This document shows, piece after piece, positions 43,696-50,925 of a stretch of DNA of 64,000 bases. The stretch lies in the NCBI RefSeq assembly GCF_000280905.1, contig NZ_ALAP01000103.1:124001-188000 (forward strand). The letters run 5' to 3'. The translations under genes were made by a program, and so were the position numbers. How positions within the stretch are numbered: the first letter of the stretch is position 1; each line of letters begins with the position of its first letter. Under the pieces are notes generated by a model. The model had not been told where the DNA came from. It searched no databases and saw only the letters and a list, made by a program, of their open reading frames with translations. The DNA is from Streptomyces sp. AA1529. Lineage in GTDB: Bacteria; Actinomycetota; Actinomycetes; Streptomycetales; Streptomycetaceae.

Positions 43696-44462
43696 GCACA
43701 CCCGGCTTCGGGCCCGCGGAGAGCTACGACGAGCGGCAACCCGTCGTGCTGCTCCTGGACACCTCGGCCTCCATGGCGCGGCCCGCGGAGAGTCCGCGGA
43801 TCGACGAGCTCAACGCGGCGCTCGTCCGCCTGTTCGACGGCGTGCGGGTGAAACTGCGCCTGCGCGCCCGGGTGGAGCTCTGCCTGATCACCTTCGACTC
43901 GCGGGTGCGCGTCCTCGACCCCGCGCGGGGCGACCTCGTTCCCGTCGGGGAGGCCCCGGCCGACCGGCTCTTCGTGCCGGTCGACGAGCTGAGCCCGCCG
44001 CACCTGGAGGCGTCCGGGCTCACCCGGCTCACCGAAGCCGTGGAGACCGCCCTGGTCCTGGCCGGCGACCGGTACCGGACGCTGCAGGAACAGCGGGTGC
44101 AGGTGCGGCGGCCGTTCCTGTGGGTCCTGACGGACGGAGCACCCAGCGACGCGCACGGCCGCCGCGCGGACCCCGCGACTGTCGCCGCCACGGCGCAGAA
44201 GGTGCGCGGCGGGGAGGAGCAGGGCGAATGCGTCCTCCTGGCGGTCGGAGTGCGCGGCGCCGACCTGGAACTGCTCCGGGAGCTCGCGCCCAACGGGGCG
44301 CTGAGACTCGAGGGCCTGGACCTCGAGCAGATCCTGGAGGCCATGTTCCGGAGCTCGGACGTCATCGGAGCCTGCGCGGCCGTCGACGACATCCACGAGC
44401 AGGTGTCGGCCGAGATGAAGCGGCAGGAGCGGATGCGGCTGCTCGAGGAGAAGCACCTGTGA
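43692..44462 (+). CDS. vWA-domain protein (TerY-type)
   Basis: A 256-residue von Willebrand factor A domain with an intact metal-binding MIDAS motif: DTSAS at residues 23-27, the Thr of SGLTRLTEAVE near 116, and LTDGAPSD near 153. No signal peptide or membrane segment is present, so it is cytoplasmic. Length and features match TerY-like proteins that, with a PP2C-like phosphatase and a kinase, form the TerY-P triad. The next two genes encode exactly those partners. It overlaps the previous gene by ATGA and the next by GTGA, which indicates tight co-translation. The C-terminal helix (KRQERMRLLEEKHL) is highly charged. Confidence 0.92.
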   Translation: MSTPGFGPAESYDERQPVVLLLDTSASMARPAESPRIDELNAALVRLFDGVRVKLRLRARVELCLITFDSRVRVLDPARGDLVPVGEAPADRLFVPVDELSPPHLEASGLTRLTEAVETALVLAGDRYRTLQEQRVQVRRPFLWVLTDGAPSDAHGRRADPATVAATAQKVRGGEEQGECVLLAVGVRGADLELLRELAPNGALRLEGLDLEQILEAMFRSSDVIGACAAVDDIHEQVSAEMKRQERMRLLEEKHL

Positions 44463-45367
44463 TCGTCGCGGGGGCCAGTGTGCAGGGCACCGGCCATCTG
44501 GCCGCCGGACGGGACTGCCAGGACGCGTTCCGAGCGGCCGACCTGGGCGACGCGGTGGTGCTCGCCGTGGCGGACGGCGCCGGCAGCAGGGAGCGCAGCG
44601 CGCTCGGTGCACACCTCGCCGTGGACACGGCCTGCCGGGTGCTGGCCGAAGAGATCCCCGGCCCGCACGAGCCCCCCGCGGCGTGGACGGGATGGGCCGC
44701 CGCGCGCGGCGCACGACTGGTGGCCGACCATCTGCGGGCCGTCGAAGGGATACTGCGCGCGGCCGGGCCCCCGGCACGATCCGGGCGGGCCGAGCCCCCG
44801 GAACCGTGCGGGCTGCCGCGGGCGATCCAGGAACCCTCCGCGCCGCCGGTGGACACCGGAGCGCTGGCCGCCACGGTGGCCGCGGCTGTCCTCCGTCCGC
44901 CCTGGGTCGTGTTCGTCGCGGTCGGCGACTGCTTCGGCACGGTACTCACCCGCAAAGCGGCCGACCCCGGGCCGCCTCCCGGGCCCGGCGGGCCGCCGCC
45001 GGAGACCGCGGAGCGGTGCCACCTCGTCCTCCCGCCGCCCGCACCCGGCGGACCCGGCCCGGTCTTCCTCTCCTCGCCCGGCGCCGCGCTGCGGGTGCGG
45101 ACGTTCGCCCTGTGGGAGCCGGAACTGACCGGAGTGGTCCTGGCCACCGACGGCTGTACGGCGCTGACCCTCGACCACCCCTCGGCCCGTGCGCTCCCGC
45201 CGCAGGCCGGTCCGCTGCCCTCGGAGCGGTTCTTCTGCGGACTCGCGGCGACCCTCCGCGCCAACGGCGGCGACGCCGAACCCCTCAGAGCCCTGCTCGC
45301 CGGCCCGGAGGCAGCGCGTACCGGTGACGACCTGACAGTGCTGTGCGCCCTGACGGACGGGTGGTGA
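44459..45367 (+). CDS. PP2C-like protein phosphatase
   Basis: A 302-residue PP2C-family Ser/Thr phosphatase. Metal-site acidic residues are seen at Asp22 (GRDCQDAF), Asp39 (VADGAGS), Asp231 (LATDGC) and the C-terminal TGDDLTVL. A Pro/Gly-rich loop interrupts the middle. The family removes phosphate from proteins with Mg/Mn help. Here the obvious target is the kinase encoded next, or proteins that it modifies. GTG 44459 overlaps the vWA stop, and the stop overlaps the kinase start. Confidence 0.9.
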   Translation: MIVAGASVQGTGHLAAGRDCQDAFRAADLGDAVVLAVADGAGSRERSALGAHLAVDTACRVLAEEIPGPHEPPAAWTGWAAARGARLVADHLRAVEGILRAAGPPARSGRAEPPEPCGLPRAIQEPSAPPVDTGALAATVAAAVLRPPWVVFVAVGDCFGTVLTRKAADPGPPPGPGGPPPETAERCHLVLPPPAPGGPGPVFLSSPGAALRVRTFALWEPELTGVVLATDGCTALTLDHPSARALPPQAGPLPSERFFCGLAATLRANGGDAEPLRALLAGPEAARTGDDLTVLCALTDGW

Positions 45368-46473
45368 CGGTGTCTCTCACGGTGGTGTCCTCCGCCGGGC
45401 ACGCATGGCGCCTCACCGAGCGGATCGGCAGCGGCTCGGAAGGGGTGGTCTACGGCGTCGAGGACGACTGGCCTCTGGTGGCCAAGCTCGTCCCCGACCC
45501 GCCGGACCCGGTCGCCTACCGGCGCCGCCTCGCCCGGCTGGTCCGGCAGCGCCGCGAGCCGCGCACGGTCCGGCTGCTCGCTGCGACACCCCCGCGGGCC
45601 GCCTGGCCGATGGTGCTGGTGCGCACCCGGAACGCGGACGCCGACGGCTATCTGATGACCGACATGCGCCACGCCTACCGGCCGTTGGCGCAGCTGCTCT
45701 TCCCCACCCCCCGTAGGTACTTCCTGCCGGACGCGACCTGGGAGACCGCGCTCGCCGCCGCCTGCTCGCTCGCCCGGCTCCTCGCCGACCTGCACGCCGA
45801 GGGCTATGTGGTGGGCGATCTCAAGCCCGACAACCTCTGGGTGGACGACCGGGGCGGAGTCGGCGTGGCGGACGTGGACTCCTGGCAGTTCCGGGACGGT
45901 GCCGACGTGTTCCCCGGACGGATGAGCACCCCCGGCTACACGGCCCCGGAGCGGATCGGCGTACCCGCCGCCACCCCGCCGGACAGCACCTCGGACGACT
46001 TCGTTCTCGCCGTCCTCGTCCACCAGCTGCTGGCCGAGGGCCTGCATCCGTTCGCCGGTCACCCCGCGGACGGGGCCGGCTACCGCTCCTACGACGACAA
46101 CGTCCTGCGGGGACGCTGCCGGCTGCTGGACCGGCTGTCGGTCGTGCTGCCGCCGTCCGCGCCGCCCATGGATCTGCTGCCGCGGCGGATCCGGGAGCTG
46201 CTCCGTGCGGCGTTCGGCGGAGTGCGCCCCACCGCGGCCGTCTGGGCCGAGGCGCTGGCGGCCGAAGCGGCCCCCGGACGACTGCGGACGTGCCGGGTCG
46301 ACGCGGGGCACGTGCACACGATCGAGCGCCCGTGGTGCCCCTGGTGCGACCTGGCCGGCCGGGGCGCGGACCGTTCCGGAGACCGGGCGGGACGAGGCGA
46401 CCCGCCCGCCGACGGTCCGGCCGGGACCGGACGGGAGCGGAACGGGGCGCACGCAAGGAGGGACGGCACATGA
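45364..46473 (+). CDS. Ser/Thr protein kinase of TerY-P type
   Basis: A 369-residue cytoplasmic protein kinase. The glycine loop GSGSEGVVYG and the ATP lysine (VAKLV, about residue 43) are present. The catalytic loop reads VGDLKPDN, with Asp152, Lys154 and Asn157 but without the usual His/Arg before the Asp. The metal motif is DVD (170-172, followed by SWQF) in place of DFG, a form I associate with vWA-linked kinases. The C-terminus carries a CPWC pair that may be part of a zinc ribbon. It has no membrane segment, unlike PknB-type receptors. GTG 45364 overlaps the phosphatase stop (GTG 45370 is a less likely start), and the stop overlaps the radical SAM start. Confidence 0.9.
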   Translation: MTVSLTVVSSAGHAWRLTERIGSGSEGVVYGVEDDWPLVAKLVPDPPDPVAYRRRLARLVRQRREPRTVRLLAATPPRAAWPMVLVRTRNADADGYLMTDMRHAYRPLAQLLFPTPRRYFLPDATWETALAAACSLARLLADLHAEGYVVGDLKPDNLWVDDRGGVGVADVDSWQFRDGADVFPGRMSTPGYTAPERIGVPAATPPDSTSDDFVLAVLVHQLLAEGLHPFAGHPADGAGYRSYDDNVLRGRCRLLDRLSVVLPPSAPPMDLLPRRIRELLRAAFGGVRPTAAVWAEALAAEAAPGRLRTCRVDAGHVHTIERPWCPWCDLAGRGADRSGDRAGRGDPPADGPAGTGRERNGAHARRDGT

Positions 46474-47120
46474 CGGAGAGGACCCGGCTCTCGGTGGCCC
46501 GGACGCTGGACCGCTGCACCGTCCTCGGCCCGGGGACCCGTGCGGTGCTCTGGGTGCAGGGCTGCCCGCTGCGCTGCCGGGGGTGCGTCGCGGCCGAGAC
46601 GCTGCCCTTCGAGGGCGGCACCGACCGGAGCGTGTCCGAACTCGCCGACTGGCTGTGCGGGTTGCCGGACGTGGAGGGCGTCACCCTCTCCGGCGGAGAG
46701 CCCTTCAGCCAGGCGGCCGGGCTGGCGGCACTGCTCGACGCGGTCCGCGCGCGGCGCCCCGGTTTCAGCGCGATGGCCTACTCGGGCCTCCGATACGAGG
46801 CCCTGTGCAGGGGCGGGGCCGACCGGCTCGCCCTGCTGCGGCGCCTCGATCTCCTCGTCGACGGACCCTACGTGGCGGCCCTGCACGGCAGCCTGCGCTG
46901 GCGGGGCTCCTCGAACCAGCGCCTCGTCGCGCTCACCGACCGTTACCCCGACCTGCGTTCCGAACCCGACACCAGCGCCGGGATCGAGGTGTCCGTGGAG
47001 CCCGGAGGGGCGCTCTCCTGGGCCGGGGTGCCGCCGACGCCCGGATTCCGCGCGGGACTCGAGGCGCACCTCGCGGAACGCGGCTTCGTGCTGCACACCC
47101 AGGCCCGGAGGGACACATGA
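46470..47120 (+). CDS. Radical SAM enzyme, NrdG-like activase
   Basis: A 216-residue single-domain radical SAM protein. The [4Fe-4S] ligands are Cys32, Cys36 and Cys39 (GCPLRCRGC, CxxxCxxC). A TLSGGEPF SAM-binding motif follows at about 70. The small size and WVQGCPLRC context are like the activating enzymes of glycyl-radical enzymes (NrdG/PflA type), but no glycyl-radical partner is encoded here. AAGGAGGG at 46455-46462 is a strong ribosome site, and both ends overlap neighbours as ATGA. What it modifies is unknown; a protein of this operon is the natural candidate. Confidence 0.9.
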   Translation: MTERTRLSVARTLDRCTVLGPGTRAVLWVQGCPLRCRGCVAAETLPFEGGTDRSVSELADWLCGLPDVEGVTLSGGEPFSQAAGLAALLDAVRARRPGFSAMAYSGLRYEALCRGGADRLALLRRLDLLVDGPYVAALHGSLRWRGSSNQRLVALTDRYPDLRSEPDTSAGIEVSVEPGGALSWAGVPPTPGFRAGLEAHLAERGFVLHTQARRDT

Positions 47121-48679
47121 GTGGATCACCGAAGTACAGCACCGTCTCGGTCGCTGCCGCCTACGCCCGGCGTGAGGCGCAGCGCCGTGCCCAGCGTGAG
47201 GCCGAACGCCGCAGCCGGCAGGAACAGCGCGCCCGGGAGCGCGCCGAACTCGCCGCCCGGCGGGCCCGCGAGCGGGCGGCGCGCCGGGATCGGGCGCGGG
47301 CCGACGTCGAGCGCAGGCAGCGGGAGGCGGCCGATCGGCGGGCCGCGGAGCAGGAGGCGCACGCCTCCCGGGTACGCGAGGAGCAGGCCGCTGCTGACTC
47401 CCGCCGCCTCGACGAGGTGAACGACCTGCTCGTCCGGGTGCGGACCGTCGAACCGGACGCCCCGGCCGCCGAACTCGCCGCGGTCGAGGGGCGGTTGGTC
47501 CAGTTGCGCGGGGAGGTCGGCAGTGGGGAGCCGCTCGGCGGGGCGGTCGAGGAACTGCGCGGCCGCCTCGTCCTGCTGAGCAGCCGAGGCGACGCCCCGC
47601 AACCGGACGCCGGCTACGACGCCGTACTGGCGCGGTTCGAACAGCAACTGGCCGCGGTCGGGCCGGACGGCGCGCTACACGACCCGGAAGGCCGGCGGCA
47701 CTGCACCGAACTGCTCGACCGATTGCGGGCCGCGGCCGGATCGGGCGCGGCGATCCGCTTCGCCGCGCTGCTCGGCACGGTGGAGCACGCACTCACCCGC
47801 CATGCCGGCACCGCGCAGCGCCACGCCGACCAGGAGCGGTTGCGGGCGGCGGAGGAGCGGCGGCGGAGCGAGGAGCACGCCGCGGCGCGGGCGGCGGCCG
47901 ATCAAGTCGCCGAAGAAGCCGCGGAGGCCGCGCAAGCCGCGGAGGCCGCGCAAGCCGCGGAGGCCGCGCAAGCCGCGGAGGCCGCGCAAGCCGAGGAAGC
48001 TGAGGACGCTGAGGAAGCAGGGGACGCCGAGGAAATGGCCGTACACGAGCGGCGTGCGGCGGCGCTCGTCGAGGCGGCCGACCGGCTGGGCGTCGTGCGC
48101 ACCTCCGCCGAAGCCGTGGCGGCGGAGGCCCGCGAACTGGCGGATCCGGACCTTGCCGTCCGCGTCGAACGGGCGCTGCACACCGTCACCGGTGCCCTGG
48201 GCGCGCAGGCGGCCGAGGACGCCCTCGAAGCGGTCGGTGCCCTGGAGCGGCTGCTGCCCGAGGCCGAGGCCCGGCTGGACGAACTCCAGTTGACCTTCAC
48301 CCGGCGCAGCGACCTCGCCGAGGCGCTCCAGGACGCCATGTGCGGGGAGGGGTTCACCTTCACCGAGGGCAGCGAGCAGGGCGCGGCCTTCGTGCTGCGT
48401 TTCGAGCGTCCCAGCGGGGCGCGGTACGAGACGACGGTCGCCACGGAAGCCGACGGCACCCCCGTGCTCGTGTACCACGTCGAGGGCGAACCCGACGTGA
48501 CGCTGCACCCGGCGGCGGAGGGCGCGGTCTGCGACCGTACCGAGGATCTGCTGGAGCGGGTGCATGAGGCGATGGGCGAGCGGGACGGCTTCCTGCCGGG
48601 CGAACTCACCTGGCAGGGCAAACCCCCCAGAGGGCAGGCCGGGTCGCTGCCTGGTGCGGGGCGGGGGCGGCGCGGGTGA
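47117..48679 (+). CDS. Long coiled-coil protein, function unknown
   Basis: A 520-residue protein, mostly charged helix. Residues ~12-95 are an Arg/Glu/Ala-rich coiled coil. A second helical region (~225-310) contains an AAEAAQ repeat from an 18-bp tandem array. The last ~130 residues look globular with beta strands (FVLRFERPSGARYETTVATEADGTPVLVYHVEGEPDVTL). I recognise no enzyme motif. The start overlaps the radical SAM stop and the stop overlaps the AAA+ start. It may be a scaffold linking signalling proteins to the ATPase, or the modified substrate of the radical SAM enzyme (inference). Confidence 0.85.
   Translation: MSGSPKYSTVSVAAAYARREAQRRAQREAERRSRQEQRARERAELAARRARERAARRDRARADVERRQREAADRRAAEQEAHASRVREEQAAADSRRLDEVNDLLVRVRTVEPDAPAAELAAVEGRLVQLRGEVGSGEPLGGAVEELRGRLVLLSSRGDAPQPDAGYDAVLARFEQQLAAVGPDGALHDPEGRRHCTELLDRLRAAAGSGAAIRFAALLGTVEHALTRHAGTAQRHADQERLRAAEERRRSEEHAAARAAADQVAEEAAEAAQAAEAAQAAEAAQAAEAAQAEEAEDAEEAGDAEEMAVHERRAAALVEAADRLGVVRTSAEAVAAEARELADPDLAVRVERALHTVTGALGAQAAEDALEAVGALERLLPEAEARLDELQLTFTRRSDLAEALQDAMCGEGFTFTEGSEQGAAFVLRFERPSGARYETTVATEADGTPVLVYHVEGEPDVTLHPAAEGAVCDRTEDLLERVHEAMGERDGFLPGELTWQGKPPRGQAGSLPGAGRGRRG
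47921..47992 (+). repeat. 18-bp tandem repeat, four perfect units
   Basis: The unit GCGGAGGCCGCGCAAGCC occurs four times without change (47921, 47939, 47957, 47975), coding for an Ala/Glu/Gln helical repeat. Such arrays change length easily by slippage. Confidence 0.95.
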
Positions 48680-50925
48680 ACATGGCGAAGGGGGCCGGAC
48701 CGGGAGCCGGTGCCGACCCGCAGCAGTCGGCGTCCGGTGACCGCCGCGCGGGAGCCACGCCGCCGGACGACGGGCAACCGGTCGTGGCGGACGGGATGAT
48801 GCCGCTGTGGGCGGTCTCGCTCGGCTGGGAACTCCGCCGCGGGCGGCAGGTCATCCTCAACGGGCAGATCCGGGACCGCTGGTGGTTCGACGACAGCCCG
48901 GCCTCCTTCCGGGAGGTGGTCGCCGGCACGCTGGCGGCGCGCGGTGCCGAGGTGGTCGGCTGGTGGGATCCCGTCGGCGGACTCACCTTCCCGCTGCCGG
49001 AGCATGCGGAGCGCTTCGACCGGCTGGCCGCCGCGCCGCCCGCGACCGGACGCGGCGACGGAGCGGTCCGCGACAGGGCGGGCACCGGCGACCCGGGCGG
49101 CGCGGACAGCGGCGGGGGAGCGCCGGCGGCAGGAGCAACGGCGGACGACGGCAGCGCACCACGGCGGGACGCGGGGGAGCCGCCTGCGGCGGAGCCGACG
49201 GGGCGTCCCCGGCGCGACGGGGAGCGGCAGCGCAGCCGCGAGCGGCTGTTCGCCGCCCGCTCTCCCGGGCGGCCCCGCTCCTTCGACGACGTCGTGGTCA
49301 CCGTGCAGCGCCTGGCGGCCTCGCCCGATGCGGCCACGGCCTTCGTCTTCGAGGACGTCGACCACCATCTGCCGGCCGACCGGCCCGAGTCGCAGCTGGG
49401 CTATCTGCGACTGCGCGCCGCGATGGCCGGCGCCGTCACCCCGCACTCCGCCGAGGGCCCGCAGCCGCACGCCCGCAACGCCGTGCTCTGCGCGGTGGGT
49501 GATGTCGGCAGGCTGCCGGGCTGGTTCCATCTGGAGGATCCGCGGATCGCCGCGCTGCACATCGGCCCGCCCGATCCCAGCGAGCGGCGGCTGTGGCTGA
49601 CCTGGCTGCTGCGGTACTTCGACGGCGGCCGCCACGCCGCCCGGTCCGATCTCGAGGCGCTGGTCGGAGCCACCGACGGGATGGCGGGCTGGGAGATCGA
49701 GTCCCTGGCCAGAACGTCGAGGCTGCGCGGCGCGCCGCTGCAGAAGCCGGACAAGCTTCTGGAACTGCACCGGCTCAACGTCAACGTCGACCCGTGGGCC
49801 CAGTTGGACCGGGAGACCGTCGCCCGTGCGGCCCACGCGCTCGCCTCCCGCGTGGTCGGTCAGCCCGCGGCCGTGAACGCCGTCGCCGCGGCCCTCCAGT
49901 CGGCCTTCGTCGGCGTCGACTTCGGCCACTCGGGGGTTGCCCGGCCGCGGGGCGCGTTCTTCTTCGTCGGCCCCACCGGGGTGGGCAAGACCGAACTCGC
50001 CAAGGCGGTGGCCGAGCTGATGTTCGGCGACCGGAGCGCATACGCCCGCTTCGACATGAGCGAGTACCAGCAGGAGCACGCCGCTGAGCGCCTGGCGGGC
50101 GCGCCGCCCGGCTACATCGGGTACGAGCAGGGCGGCGAGCTGACGCGGCGGGTGCAGGAACGGCCGTTCAGCGTGCTGCTCTTCGACGAGATCGAGAAGG
50201 CCCACCCCAAGGTGCTGGACAAGTTCCTGCAGATCCTGGAGGACGGCCGGCTCACGGACGGGCGCGGACAGACCGCCTACTTCTCCGAATGCCTGATCAT
50301 CTTCACCTCCAACACCGGTGCCGAGGAGCTGCGGACCCTGCTGGAGGGCCGCGAGGACGAACTCCCCTACTCCGCGCTCGAAGCGCACTTCACCCGGGCG
50401 GTGGAGGACCGGTTCCGGGAGAACGGCAGACCGGAGATCTACGGACGGCTCAAGCCGGGCGTCGTCGTCTTCGACATGCTGCGCCGCGAGCACATCGTCA
50501 GCATCGCCGACCGGCTGCTGGGGCAGCTCACCGAGTCGGTGCGCGAGCGCCACCGGGTGGAACTGGTCCACGACACGCGGACGCTGCACCCGTGGATCAC
50601 CGCACGGATGTCGGAACCCGAGCACCAGGCATACGGCGGGCGGCAGATCCGCAACGAGCTGGAGCAGGTGCGGGCACAGGTCGTCCGCCACCTGCTGGAA
50701 CACCGTCCGGCACCGGGCAGCCGGATCCGGACGGAGATCGGCCCGGAGGGAGAGGTGCGGGTCACCACGGACATGACGGACCCCGCGAGCGCCGCGGACT
50801 CGACCGGTACGGCCGAGACGCGGGCCATGCCGGGTATACCGGGCTCAGCGGACCAGACGGCTGCGGCGGACGCGGCCGGGCAGGGCGGCCCCGCGCGCAC
50901 GGCGGAAGGGGGCGGGCCCGCATGA
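48676..50925 (+). CDS. ClpB/ClpA-like AAA+ ATPase with degenerate first module
   Basis: A 749-residue AAA+ protein. The second module (~residues 370-690) is ClpB D2-like: GPTGVGKT at 432-439, the FDMSEYQQEHAAERLAGAPPGYIGYEQGGELT pore-loop region, Walker B LLFDEIEK (Asp504, Glu505), sensor FTSNTGAEEL, and GGRQIRNE near the end. The first half has an AAA-like layout with a Walker B-like FVFEDVDHHL but no P-loop, so it probably does not hydrolyse ATP. No Clp N-domain or ClpP-binding loop is evident. GTG 48676 overlaps the previous stop; ATG 48682 is an alternative. It could unfold or remodel a client of this operon. Confidence 0.9.
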   Translation: MNMAKGAGPGAGADPQQSASGDRRAGATPPDDGQPVVADGMMPLWAVSLGWELRRGRQVILNGQIRDRWWFDDSPASFREVVAGTLAARGAEVVGWWDPVGGLTFPLPEHAERFDRLAAAPPATGRGDGAVRDRAGTGDPGGADSGGGAPAAGATADDGSAPRRDAGEPPAAEPTGRPRRDGERQRSRERLFAARSPGRPRSFDDVVVTVQRLAASPDAATAFVFEDVDHHLPADRPESQLGYLRLRAAMAGAVTPHSAEGPQPHARNAVLCAVGDVGRLPGWFHLEDPRIAALHIGPPDPSERRLWLTWLLRYFDGGRHAARSDLEALVGATDGMAGWEIESLARTSRLRGAPLQKPDKLLELHRLNVNVDPWAQLDRETVARAAHALASRVVGQPAAVNAVAAALQSAFVGVDFGHSGVARPRGAFFFVGPTGVGKTELAKAVAELMFGDRSAYARFDMSEYQQEHAAERLAGAPPGYIGYEQGGELTRRVQERPFSVLLFDEIEKAHPKVLDKFLQILEDGRLTDGRGQTAYFSECLIIFTSNTGAEELRTLLEGREDELPYSALEAHFTRAVEDRFRENGRPEIYGRLKPGVVVFDMLRREHIVSIADRLLGQLTESVRERHRVELVHDTRTLHPWITARMSEPEHQAYGGRQIRNELEQVRAQVVRHLLEHRPAPGSRIRTEIGPEGEVRVTTDMTDPASAADSTGTAETRAMPGIPGSADQTAAADAAGQGGPARTAEGGGPA

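Noticed and set aside
43692..46473. Tellurite resistance locus
   Set aside because: The vWA/phosphatase/kinase triad resembles TerY-P, but no TerD, TerC or TerB family gene is present, so a tellurite role is not supported.
47921..47992. CRISPR-like array
   Set aside because: Head-to-tail 18-bp units without spacers, in frame within a coding region, and no cas genes.
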